DNA of 64,000 bases from Cristatella mucedo (Eukaryota; Bryozoa; Phylactolaemata; Cristatellidae): positions 8,094,001-8,158,000 of the forward strand of contig WPIO01000008.1 in assembly GCA_009760855.2 (NCBI GenBank), in the 5' to 3' direction. Below the pieces are notes generated by a model. It did no database searches. It had not been told where the DNA came from and saw only the letters and a program-made list of their open reading frames with translations. The translations under genes were made by a program, and so were the position numbers. Shown here piece after piece: positions 32,788 through 43,064 of this stretch. Each line of letters starts with the position of its first letter. The stretch's first letter is position 1.

Positions 32788-34114
32788 GCTGGCTGCTGCT
32801 GCTGCTCGCTGGCGCGTGAAACTGGCGAGCCTTGGACGGAATCCGGGCGGTTTTTCAGACGTAGCAAATGATGGCCATATTTCCGCTACTCGCAGCGCGC
32901 CGCGAAGCGCACACGTGTGGCAGCGTTTCCGCCGCTGCGTTGTACAATCGGTTCTCTCTAGCCGGCGCTTCACCTAAAACGCCGAAGCGAACGCTTGAGT
33001 GAGCTCAGTTGCGAGCTCAAAATCAGAGTGGCGCCTCCATTCAAGAAGCGACAAGAAGCTCTGAAGGAATTCTGTTGGTTTCAGTGCGAAATCTATTAAT
33101 TCCGGCAGAGCTTGAAGCCACCGCAGACGTCGCTGAACGCGTAATTCCAAAAGGTTTAAGATTGACGGCTTGCTCACTATTCTCGCATGAATGAGGCAGC
33201 TTTTGGTGGAATTTTTGTGATGCAGCGCGGAGCAGATATCCCATTCTTACGATTTCAAAACAGAAAAAATGCTCAACCTGAAATCGAGGGAGAGAGAGAG
33301 AGAGAAAGAGAGCCACGTTCATTGAGGTGTCTGGCGCGTCCTTCAATTTGCGGGGAAAAGATCTAGGCGGACCCGTTCTTTCTCTTTCTTCTGAAAGCGC
33401 AGCCATTTATCAAGCTGGCGCGATATATCTGCTCTTACCACGTTATTTCTCATAAATTGCAATGAGCGGAAAGTCTCCAAGGCATCAATTATGATTCGCT
33501 CTGCGCGGCTTCGCTAAGCGGACGGAAATGCTGCGAGGACACTTGGACGAAGCTAGAGAGACTCCGATTAGGCAAGGCTTCGTGAACTCCGACGGCTCCT
33601 TCGTTCATAGACTAATCGATTTATTAAACTAACCAATCTAAACCAGAGGTCATCCTAAAAACTTAAATATTTAAAAATTACTTTACATGCAGCTATATTC
33701 GTTTGTATTTTGAATATTTATATGTGTATACTGTATATATCTATTATTTATATATACAGATAAAAACCTGTAAATTAAATGTTGTGTGTGTGTGCACCCA
33801 ATGTATTCTTGTGTGTGCATGCAAGCGTGTCTGCTTATTTTATGTCCGATATCCCACAAGCGTAGTTCTTACTGCCTCGCTACTATTCCAGAAATTCCCT
33901 TATAACTTTCAGTTCATAGACAATACATTTAATTCAGTAGCTCACTGACAGCGCCGTTCGTAACTACCCCCAGGGGGGGGGCTGAGATCTATTTCTTGGG
34001 TACACTGCATGTGCTTAGGATGCATTTCAGCACAGGCGCTCACGAATGCGGATAGCGACCTCGGCGTGCGCACGTAATAACAAGCCCGAAAATTATACTG
34101 GGCACGTGGACGCT
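32788..34114. other. Upstream flank of the two-exon gene, no gene recognised
   Basis: GC-rich near 32.8-33.0 kb (probable promoter side of the minus-strand gene), then AT-rich with TG and TA tracts around 33.7-33.8 kb. Confidence 0.4.
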
Positions 34115-34284
34115 AGCCCCTAGATCTTTTTAGCCTAGATTTGAGGCGTTCGCACTTCTCGACCCAGGCCGTAGGTTCGAGGCGTGCAGCAGCAGGTAAT
34201 TCTTTAGTGCACACATCAAGTGGGAGTGATAGAAATAACTGCTCTTCTGCCCACTATATTGAATGAGGCTTATATACACATGCA

Positions 34285-34285
<1 letters not shown>
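34115..34285 (+). repeat. tRNA-derived SINE, family 2
   Basis: Head with CTCGACCCAGGCCGTAGG and TTCGAGGCGTGCAGCAGCAG, then the body AATTCTTTAGTGCACACATC and CTGCTCTTCTGCCCACTATA. Directly followed by a TA repeat. Confidence 0.55.

Positions 34286-34286
<1 letters not shown>

Positions 34287-34336
<50 letters not shown>
34287..34336. repeat. (TA)n microsatellite
   Basis: About 50 bases of pure TA between a SINE and the start of a LINE endonuclease segment. Confidence 0.9.
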
Positions 34337-34339
<3 letters not shown>

Positions 34340-34948
34340 GCAGTAGTCTATCGCCCACCAGGTACCAAATCCTCTTTTATCTCAGATTTCTCCGATCTCG
34401 TCTTAAATCTGTGTGCAAGAAATCGATCCTTCCTCGTTATGGGGGATTTCAACGTTCACTTTGATAACTTATATGACACCTTCAGTACTGAATTTCATCC
34501 ATTGACTGTCTCCTTGTCTCTTGTGGCTCATGTGCATGGCCCTATTCAAATCAAGGGTCACACACTCGACCAGATTTTCTCATACAACTGCACTTTGTCA
34601 TCACTAATTATTACCAAATCCTGCTTATCTGACCACATGCAGATCTCATTCGATCTACAGTGTGTGCCCGACTCCTCCTCTGAATTAACCTGTGAATCGT
34701 GAAACCTCAAGATCCTTGACATCGATGCTGTCCGTGCAAGAATATCTGCTTCGCCTCTGCTGCTCAGTCCTCCCTCAGATCTGCCATCATTGGTAGATAC
34801 CTACAAAACGACACTAGCTGATACGCTCGACGAATTTGCACCTCTGACTGAGCGCACTGTGCGCCCTCGTCCAGACGGCCTATGGTTTACCACAGACTTT
34901 AAACTAGCCAGGTCTACTAAGCGCAAGCTTTAAAAAGCATTCAAAAGA
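34337..34948 (+). mobile_element. L2/CR1-type LINE, endonuclease segment
   Basis: The ORF2 endonuclease (APE type) C-terminal half: VAVVYRPPGTKSSFISDFSD, FLVMGDFNVHFDN, TLDQIFSYN and the catalytic-end SDHMQISF, which nick target DNA in this clade. It then continues into the linker (DIDAVRARISASPLLL). A stop near 34700 and another near 34932 disable it. It begins right after the TA repeat and joins at about 34950 to a C-terminal LINE piece. Confidence 0.85.
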
Positions 34949-35590
34949 TCAGGACTAAAAATCATACAAAAGACCACTACCTCGTACAAACCTCAAATCC
35001 TTCGGAGACTGTGCATTTAGTTCGTATGCTCCCAAAGCCTGGAACTCCCTCCCGACTTGCGTTAGAACATCCCCTGACTTGACCACATTTAAAAAGAACT
35101 TAAAAACACACCAATTTAGGACAGCATTTAGTGGGTCATGTGATTCGTCCTTCATGTGCTTATGCGTGCTGACACGAAGTCGAGACGAGATGTCACGAAT
35201 GTGTGGACCAACTTAGACGTGGTATCCTTATCTAAACAAGCCCGATTTTTAGCAATGTTATGAAGCTGAAAATAGGCAGATTTGACTGTGGAGCTGATAT
35301 GGTCGTGTAACGAGAGGTCGCTTTTTAATATGACACCTAGATTTCGAGCTGATTCGACAGGAGATATGCTGGCAGAGCCAATTTTGAGAGACAGCCTTTC
35401 CAATCTCTGAATCACACTGGGTTTGCCCATAACTAGTAAGTTAGTTTTATCATCGTTTAATTTTAGAAAATTGGCTGCCATCCATGTGTGGATGTCATAA
35501 TACTCACGATTCAATCGCGTTTCCCTTTGTAACAAATGTAAAGCGCCTAGGAAGAGATTGAGTTCTCTGAGGGCGCTTTATCAAATGCAT
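34949..35590 (+). mobile_element. Rearranged LINE 3' end with an inverted RT segment
   Basis: The ORF2 C-terminus (about 34980-35170) and the 3' tail (about 35505-35590, with AATGTAAAGCGCCTAGGAAG) read on the plus strand. Between them lies an RT segment on the minus strand (35500-35175; MAANFLKLNDDKTNLLVMGK and SDLSLHDHIS). So one LINE end carries an internal inverted piece of the same family. The parts are close to the young copies in sequence. Confidence 0.8.
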
Positions 35591-35621
<31 letters not shown>

Positions 35622-35633
35622 TATATATATAAT
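35591..35633. repeat. (TA)n microsatellite
   Basis: TA tract with one AA step, following the LINE tail where ATT repeats stand in other copies. Confidence 0.85.
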
Positions 35634-35974
35634 TCATTTGTACAAATTGGCTACCATTTATCGGTCCCGCTTGCTAATCTTGTCATATTGACATTTCGAG
35701 TCGTGTGCTTCAGACATTATGTTCATGCCGTCCGTCTATGGAGAGGGTTAATACCTTTGCTACCTTCTAACCCTATAATACATAATTTGCAATTTACAAT
35801 TTAGCTGTCGCCATGCACGAGCTCTATCGTCGAGTAAGATCTCAAGCGAGCACGCCACCGAGACACGTGCGACGGCGAGGCGAAGCGTTGTTGTAGTGTA
35901 ACGGGAGACAGCGGTCTGAGTATTGCGGCTCCGCGGTGGCGGTTCTGTGGACCAACCGACCGACCACCGCGTAT

Positions 35975-35975
35975 C

Positions 35976-36058
<83 letters not shown>

Positions 36059-36180
36059 GGGGGGAGAGAAATACAGAGAGAGATAGAGAGAGACAGAGAC
36101 AGACAGACAGAGAGACAGAGACAGAGGGAGAGACAGAGAAAGACAGAGACAGACAGATAGAGAAGGGGGAGGAAGAGAGA
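35975..36180. repeat. (GA)n and GACA-rich microsatellite
   Basis: Begins as pure GA and becomes GACA/GAGACA-rich to the right. Long Arg/Glu or Ser/Leu frames over it are artefacts. Confidence 0.95.
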
Positions 36181-36184
36181 AAGA

Positions 36185-36480
36185 CCGTGCCTTCAGTTCG
36201 TACGCTCCCAGGGCCCGGAGCGCGGGACTGCCGACTGACGTCACGACATCCCGCTCCGTTACGCCATTTAAAAATAAGCTGCAAGACCCGCCCGTTCATC
36301 ACAGTACGCTATACAGTACGCTCAGTAAGCGCGATTTGTCTTTTGTGAGCGTATGCGTGCTGATACTTCGCGCGTGACATGGTTAATTGACACGCTTCCA
36401 TTCCTATATTTTTAAAATGTCTCTAGAATGATTTAATTATCTTACGGTGGTCTACAGCCCTCTTATAATAGTTAAGATAA
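36185..36480 (+). mobile_element. L2/CR1-type LINE 3' end, diverged subfamily
   Basis: Translation gives an AFSSYAPRARS block followed by GLPTDVTTSRSVTPFKNKL, which lines up with [30 protein letters not shown] of the main family. Starts immediately after the GA repeat. Confidence 0.6.
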
Positions 36481-37663
36481 GGTCGGGTCCGCACACAAGG
36501 CTTCGTTTTAATGCATGCTCATTTATAACAGGCTTGGGCGCTTGGTGATCGAGACCCTTTGAGCTATTTCCTGGCAGCTCGTGCAGTTTTGTGAAGGTTC
36601 TATTCAGTTATCACCCCGCAGCTACGAATGCTGCGGTGCATTTGAGGCTCGCATGGATCGCGTTGCCCTGGGCAACGATTATTTACCCTGGGCAATGATT
36701 ATTTGCCCTGGGCATGGTTTTGGCAAGACGAAGCAGACTAATTTGAGCTCGAAGTCCGCGTATCGGGCCTTCGGCGAAGGCGCCGCGCTGTGGGCCCGCT
36801 CGTCGGACGCTCGTCGCTCGTCCCCGCGCGAAGGCGGCGGCGGCGCTGCAGAACGAGCCAGCGAACGCTTTCATGGCGCGGCGGTGGCTGACTGCCGAGA
36901 CGAAAGGAAACCAAGGTCGCACCGCGCGCCGCCGACCGGTTCTCGGTGCGAGCGCACTCGCCAGCCTCACGCTCCTTTTGTGCACTGCGACTGCGACGCC
37001 GGTCGGTGCGGAGAGCGGTGCCGGTCGCCGGGCGCGAGCGGCCAGCGCTTCGGTGCCACGAGACGACGCTCCAGCAACAACAAGAGGCAGCTGTCGTCGT
37101 TGTCGTCGTCCGCTCGGCGGCCGCTCGCGTGGCTAGTCCCTTCCCAGAGCGCTGCCGGCAAGGGACAGCGCCAAGATTGGCCATCGGCAGAGAGGGCCGT
37201 CGCGTACGCGTCAAAGACTGCGACCATTCTTCTTCAAGTATAGCAGCGAAGACGGCGGCGTGACTCAAACAGACGGCGACGGCAGCGGCAGCAGCAGACG
37301 GCGGCGGCATTCTGGGCTCGGGATGTCTGAGATTCCGCTCAGTCCGCTTTTCCTTTTGCCTTTGCTTCGCGTCGTCGGATAAGCAGCAAAAGACGCACTC
37401 GCCTCGTCGAAACGCTGCCGATTGCCGCGCGTCGCCATCAAGTCGTTCCGATCAAATGCTTTCGGAGGGATCACTCTTCCTTCGCTTTTTTACCGGTTGT
37501 CACCGGTTGCTCACGTCGTGGCCGAGCGGCTGCCAGAGGCTGCCTCCGTCGGCTCGCCGACGGTTTGCACTCGTTTCGCAGCCTTGCCGCGCGAGCGCCG
37601 CGCAAATGGCAGGCGCCGCGAAGAGCAGCTTTTCGAAGCCTTGCGGTCCGTCGCGCTAAAACG
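36481..37663. other. CpG-rich region downstream of the transporter gene, no gene recognised
   Basis: Holds a small tandem array near 36664-36718 (three units of about 21 bases around CCCTGGGCAA). Long frames on both strands at 36.7-37.3 kb are of the kind expected from high GC. The 3' untranslated region of the transporter must lie here, but no clear poly(A) signal was seen. Confidence 0.4.
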
Positions 37664-37860
37664 CTACGGTCCAACCGTCGATTCCTTCTCCGACCTGCGG
37701 GCTTTCTCCTGAAAGACTACTCGCCTGAACGTCCGAACGATGGTCTCCTTCAGCTTGCTAACGTCCGTCAGGACCGGAAGCAGCACGAAGAACATGGACG
37801 CGCTGAGCGCGCCGCCTAGCATGAGGGCCCCGACGTTTCCGACGTGTTCCAAAAGATAGC
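37664..37860 (-). CDS. SLC16-type monocarboxylate transporter, exon 3 of 3
   Basis: Last coding exon, preceded on the minus strand by TTTTTTTGTTGCAG at 37861-37874, a good acceptor. It completes a split glycine codon and continues YLLEHVGNVGALMLGG and ASMFFVLLPVL. These correspond to the start of transmembrane helix 11 and helix 12 in the MCT fold, where the usual phrase is G(Y/W)L.D..G.Y. A charged cytosolic C-terminal tail (FRRVVFQEKARRSEKES) ends at TAG 37664. Intron 2 is only 302 bases. Confidence 0.85.
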
Positions 37861-38162
37861 CTGCAACAAAAAAAGACGAGTGGTGCCGCATCGCGCCGCC
37901 AGTAGTTAGCGGCCGCCCCAGCCTGAAGCCGGCCGCGCCGGAGTCAGAAGTCGGCCCCGCGAAAGCGCGCGCTGAAGATCGGGCTTCCGCCGCGAGGCGT
38001 TTCGGCAAGCCGGCGAGAGCTCGTTGGTTTGGCCCGCGGCCGCATATAAAGGCGCTGCGCCGGCGGCCGCGACCGCCTCCGCCAGCGGAAATCGTGGAGA
38101 TGGATTTCTAGTTCACACCGTATAAGGAAAAATTGTCTTCGAGCGCGCCCGGGCTCGCTCAC

Positions 38163-39341
38163 CCGTGATCTCTGGCCCGGACAGTCCTCCGACGCCGCAC
38201 GCCAGCGTCGTCAGGCCGAACAGCAGCGCCAGGTGGTCGTCGTCCGCGAAAGCGGACGTGACGCTCATGGTCAGGGCGATGACCATGCCTTGCCAGAAGC
38301 CGAACAAGACGGACAGCGAGCAGTAGGCGTACACAGAAGACGACACCGGATACAGCATGCCGAAGAGGCCGCTCAGCAGGCAGCCGACGGCGTACAGGGC
38401 CACGTGATTGTACGCTCGCGTCGCTAGCGGTATGAGCACCACGTTGCCGAGCGTGCCGCCGACGCCGAGCAAGGTGACCCCGAGGGCGCCCTGGACGTCC
38501 GTCATGTTGACGCCCTCGGCGTAGAGCGGCAGCAGCGACAGGTAAGCGGCGTCCGTGAACTCCCACGAGAACATGGTGACGAGCAGGAGCCAGACTTTCC
38601 GCTGCCCCAAAAGATGCCGCAGCTTGGCCACGACGCCCACACTTTTCTCGCTTTCCTCCGAAGGCTGAGCTTCGCTGTTGTCGGCGCCTTCCTCCGGCGA
38701 CGACGCCGAGACATCGTCGTCAACGCCGCCGCCGTCCAGTGATTTCACTCTGGCTATGATACCGTTGCAGGCGTCGGCGGCTCCGCCGCCGAAAGGCTTG
38801 CATTCCATGATCTTGACAGGGCGACTGCCGTCCGACGCGAGCTCGGCACCGTCTTCGAGTGCGCTCGACTTGGCTATCGCAACGTTGCACAGCTCGACCG
38901 CGTCGCCCGACTGGACCCGATGACCTTCCGTCAACGGCAGGTCCGCCGTGCCGGTCTCGAGCACGGGCGGCGAAAAGACGGTGGCGCAGAGCAGGTGGGC
39001 GCCCATCATGCCGGCCAGAGCGAGCAGCATGCCGCGAAGACCGGCTGCGTCCAGGATGGACTGCGTGATGATGCCGAAGGCGCCCGCCCCGACGTTGTCT
39101 CCCAGATAGGCTATGGCGTAAGCCACGTGTCTCCACTTGACAAAGTATCCACTAGTGACGATGGACGCCGACGCGAGGATGCACGAAACTCCGAGACCGC
39201 AGAGTACGCCCACGGTCAGATAGACGTGCCAGAGCGCCGTGGCGAGGCAGCCGAGCCCCATGCCGAGCGCGGCCAGCGCAGCGCCGGTGATCGTCACGAC
39301 TCGGCAGCCGAACCTGTCGACCATTGCCGACGCGAGCATGC
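38163..39341 (-). CDS. SLC16-type monocarboxylate transporter, exon 2 of 3 (main membrane exon)
   Basis: A 1179-base exon bounded by acceptor GTTGCAG|GC at 39342 and donor ACGG|GTGAGC at 38162, both phase 1. It encodes helices 2-10 of the major facilitator fold. VDRFGCRVVTITGAALAALG is the conserved loop 2-3 region, GLGVSCILASASIVTSGYF is helix 4, and a long acidic cytosolic loop (about 38950-38640, with ASSPEEGADNSEAQPSEESE) separates the halves before KVWLLLVTMFSWEFTDAAYL. The loop holds two related segments (CNVAIAKSSALEDG and CNGIIARVKSLDGG), an apparent internal duplication. MCT proteins move monocarboxylates such as lactate, or related substrates, often with a proton. Substrate is not predictable here. 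Confidence 0.9.
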
Positions 39342-39701
39342 CTGCAACGATTGGCGAGAAGTGATGCACGCCTCGGCGCGTGGGTCGCATTGTAGATCGC
39401 GGCAGGAGAGGAGTCTCGCGAAGTTCGAGGAGGCCGTCTCGAACGCGCGAGGCACGTTCGAGCTGCTACGGCCGATGAAATGTGATCGTGAAGCCAACCA
39501 AGCTTCCCAAAGCTACCCGAATTTGTCTGTCAGTCTCGAGCTGGGTTAGAAGTATGCGACAATGAGTCGCAAAGTTTTGAATGCTTCGGCCGATGTCGCA
39601 GTCTGACGGGTCGTACGAGAACGTTGTCGCTATACTTTACACATTGAAAGAGTTCATTCACCTAGTCGGCGTAAAAGTGAACTGAAGAGAATAATAAAAA
39701 T
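39342..39701. other. Start of the acceptor side of transporter intron 1
   Basis: No repeat recognised in this stretch next to the exon 2 acceptor. The open frame over it is read-through of the exon frame into the intron. Confidence 0.5.
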
Positions 39702-40208
39702 AATAATAATAATGTACTTGATAAAGCGCCCCCAGAGAACTAAATCTCTTTCTAGGCGCTTCACATTTGCTGCAAAGGGAAATGCAATTGAATGGTAAGT
39801 AAAATCATGCTTGAAAAACAAACAAAATGAATAATATGGTTAGGGGTGACATGCACAGGGTCAGCATGCAAATGTTGTTAGTGGCATCATGCACAGTGTC
39901 AGCACGCATAAGCACATCAAGGACGAATCACAGGGACCCACTAAATGCTGTCCTAAATAGGTGTGTTTTTAAGTTCCTTTTAAATGTGGTCAAGTCAGGG
40001 GATGTTCTGACGCAGGTCGGGAGGAAGTTCCAGGCTTTGGGAGCATACGAACTAACTGCACGGTCTCCAAAGGATTTGAGGTTTGTACGAGGTATTTGTA
40101 GACTGTTGGATTCCGAAAAGCGGGCGGTACGATGCTTGGCCTGATGGGAAAGTATATCTGAGAGATAGGCTGGAGCCATAGAATGAAGGGACCTAAAAGT
40201 GAGCGGCA
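39702..40208 (-). mobile_element. Young L2/CR1-type LINE 3' end
   Basis: Minus-strand copy with an AAT tail at 39702-39715 and the ORF2 C-terminus ([40 protein letters not shown]). Very close to the copies at 5.0 and 18.5 kb. It stops abruptly at 40208, where the neighbouring sequence is not LINE. Confidence 0.88.
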
Positions 40209-40696
40209 AAGATAGCTGTAGACGAAAAGATTGCTGTCTCTCTGTGAAAAAATGTATTTGAACTGTTCGCCGAATTTAAAAAAGTGCCTGTAAAGCTTGG
40301 GTAGAGATCACATTACGTCAGGGTCCTATTTGACGTATTTATTGTGCTTCTACAGACCTACGGAACATGGCAGCAACTCGGAGCGAAAGATGATTATGTC
40401 ACATTCTCATCGGGAGTGGAGACGCTGCCTCCGATCACAGTGGTGAGTTTTGCAGCCATTCATCTGATTCGACCGCCAGCTCATTCGTTCCATTAGATCG
40501 CCGATGGCTCGTAAGAAGTCCCATTTGAGACCAGGAACTGAGAGGCAGACTTACCAGTATAAACGACGGCTGGTCGCAGTCTGTTTAAACAAAATGTCGT
40601 TGCCTATCTAATGAATTCATTCGTCTAAGTAGGATGATCAAAAAGTGAAGCCCGGCGCAGTTTCTTATAACTGGCACTGACACGATTGCAGCCGTG
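40209..40696. other. Unrecognised spacer between two LINE pieces
   Basis: About 490 bases without family match. The LINE pieces on the two sides differ strongly in age, so this is probably not an insertion into one copy but a junction of two. Confidence 0.45.
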
Positions 40697-41595
40697 TAAA
40701 TTGGCAACTGCGACACTCACGACAGACAAGCCCAGTGGCTGACTGTTGCATCTGCTGTAAGCTCCTGATTGGATTGGCCTCCAGACAGTGAATTATCTTC
40801 GTCGATGGTTGTCGCAAATGCATGGACTAATTTGGAATATGGTACCCCTGTCTAAGCAGGCCTGAGTTTTGGCAATGTTACATAGCTGAAAGTAGGAAGA
40901 CTTGACTGCGGATTAAAAGTGGTCGTGTCTAGTGCAAGGTCACTTCTAAACAGGACACCCAAGTTTCGTGCAGGCGCCACAGGAGATATGCTAGAAGAGC
41001 CGATTTAAAGCGTTAAGCCTTCAAATTTCTGAACCTCACCAGTTTTGCTCGTAACGAATCAGTTTACTTCCATCCAAGTGCGGATGTCAGCAATTCATGC
41101 AGCAAAGTAGTTGAGAGTTTGACGTGCTGGAGGACTGGGAGGGATAAAGGCAAAAGTACAACTGAGTGTCGTCTGCATAGGACTGAAAGCCTAGATTGCA
41201 TTGGGAGATCACATCTGAAAGAGGCAGAGTATAGATTTTAAAAGGAAGCCAACCAACTTCTGAGCCCTAGGATGTCCTATACTTTAGCAGTTCTCCGATC
41301 ATTTTTACCCGTTGACGTCAAGGCTATTGAGTCTCCCACTGAGTTGGGATCTAAACCATTGCAGTGCGCTGCCAGTGACGTCCAGGTGAGATGATAGGCT
41401 CTCTTGAAGGACTTGGTGATCAAGAGTTTTAAATGCCGAAGGATCGAGCAACACAAGTTGAAAGACTTTAACTAATTCTGTATTCCTGAGCAGGTCGTTG
41501 TACACTCAAAGCAACGGTGACTCGTTGGAGTTATTAGCTTTAAACCAGATTGGAACTTACTTGATAGGCTTAAAGTTTCAATATAATGTATTAGT
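40697..41595 (-). mobile_element. Old L2/CR1-type LINE, reverse transcriptase part
   Basis: Minus-strand remnant going from the LQLVQ region back to the RT fingers: LVLLDPSAFKTLDHQVLQES and GSALQWFRSQLSGRLNSLDV near 41305-41505, and SKFQSGLKL upstream. It has many frame changes. Confidence 0.75.
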
Positions 41596-41674
41596 ATTGC
41601 TTCAAGCAGGGAAGTTCGGTAGATGGGTACATGGATGGGAAGAGGAAGCGAATCTGCTGCCAACAACATCAATG

Positions 41675-41830
41675 CTGGTTTGGCCCGGTAGTTAAGATGG
41701 TGGCCCCGACCGAGATCAGGGTGCATATTTCTGATGGCCGAGGTCATGGACTCAAGCACCTTGGCATATGTGAAGAGCCTGAATAGAGTCTTAAATTTTC
41801 TTAGGGTGCAAGACAAATGCATTATATTCT
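41675..41830 (+). repeat. tRNA-derived SINE, family 1
   Basis: Head TTTGGCCCGGTAGTTAAGAT, then CCGAGGTCATGGACTCAAGC and the LINE-like tail CATATGTGAAGAGCCTGAAT and TTCTTAGGGTGCAAGACAAA. Followed by TATTC repeats. Confidence 0.7.
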
Positions 41831-42317
41831 TATATTCTTATATTATATTCTTATTATTATTATATTCTGCATCATATTATGGCAAGAGACGAGGTTTGTG
41901 ACTCACCTGCGCGTTCGCCGAATCCGAAACACTCTCAAGAAGAATGAAATTTACTCAGAATTGAATGTTTACCCTCATAATGGCTTGCAAGCCAACAGTC
42001 TTCGGTGAAGAGCGAACTGTTTGAACTAGTGTTTTCTTAGTACTGCAATGTATTACAACATATGCGGGTGCTGTATGTAGAAACCTGAGCTGTCCTCATC
42101 ATCAGACTACAGTATTGCGTGCCAGCTTTAAGCAACTATGGCTGTCTAAACTCATTCATTTATATGAGATTGCTTCTATTGTCAATCCAGCCGAGCGAGT
42201 TTGGTGCCTCAAAAAACAATTGTAACAGAAAATGAAGTTCTCGCCCTGGCAAAACAGTACTAGCTTAAGGCAAATTCGTGCGCATTGTCGTCTAAATTAA
42301 TCTCTCATTAATACATT
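41831..42317. other. No gene recognised (transporter intron 1)
   Basis: A short ATATTC-type tract at 41822-41870, otherwise unique-looking. Confidence 0.4.
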
Positions 42318-42545
42318 TTATAAAGCACCCTCAGAGAACTCAATCTCTCTCTAGGCATTTTACAATTGCTGCAAAGGAAGCGCGGTCGAATTGTTAGTGG
42401 TTGCATGCTCAATAAAGAACAAGAATAACATTGTTAGGGGTGACATGCACAGGGTCACCATACAATTATGGTTAGTGGCAGCATGCACAGTGGAACCACG
42501 CATGAGCACTTAAATAACGAATCACGGTTGTCTGTTTTTAGTTTC
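42318..42545 (-). mobile_element. L2/CR1-type LINE 3' tail fragment
   Basis: Minus-strand 3' UTR with the TTTGCAGCAATTGTAAAATG block (normally AAATGTAAAG), and GCATGAGCACTTAAATAACG at its upstream end. No coding part retained. Confidence 0.7.
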
Positions 42546-43064
42546 CTAGTTAAATTGATCGTAATCATTATAGTTATTATCAGTAAGTTCACCAAACTAG
42601 TGTATCTTCATCGTCATTCTAGTATTCAGGTCCGGATTTAATTTGGAACTACATGTTTCCTTGCCTTTCCCGACGAAAGCCTTGTTTACATCTTTAGCCA
42701 ATCAATGGCTGCATGGCCGCAGTTTGGGATTGCTTTTTGCTTTGCGAACGGTAAACTATGTAGAGTATGCTAACTCCGGTTGCCAAATATTGCAAGAATT
42801 ATTGCTGTGCTTGGTGCTTAAACTCTGCTACTACTTAATTTGGCATTCGCCGATTTATTAAACGAGAAATTGACTCGTCCTGGAAAGTAGCAACTGACAT
42901 CCGAATTTTCATTTGACTCTGTTTTGAAAACAGCGTGAAAATAAGTCTCCCTTGTTCAATCGGTTGTGCATGAGTTCAGTACACCTGAGGTTGCTGGAGG
43001 CTTCCCGGAGAGAAATTACCTATCTAAGTCTTCTTAGAAGGCCGTTATGCACCCGAAGGAATGC
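42546..43064. other. No gene recognised (transporter intron 1)
   Basis: Short frames only. It may be the eroded middle of the LINE that resumes at 43065. Confidence 0.35.

Noticed and set aside
35760-36348. Arg/Glu-rich and Ser/Leu-rich frames of 140-180 residues
   Set aside because: Artefacts of the GA/GACA repeat.
36738-37310. A 190-residue minus-strand frame and several plus-strand frames with signal-like segments
   Set aside because: Mutually overlapping frames on both strands in very GC-rich DNA, without splice sites or motifs that favour any of them.
38920-39549. A 209-residue plus-strand frame
   Set aside because: Antisense to transporter exon 2. The exon's membrane helices and splice sites decide the strand.
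39702-41595. One LINE copy interrupted by a 490-base insertion
   Set aside because: The left piece is young and the right piece is old and diverged, so they are two separate copies.
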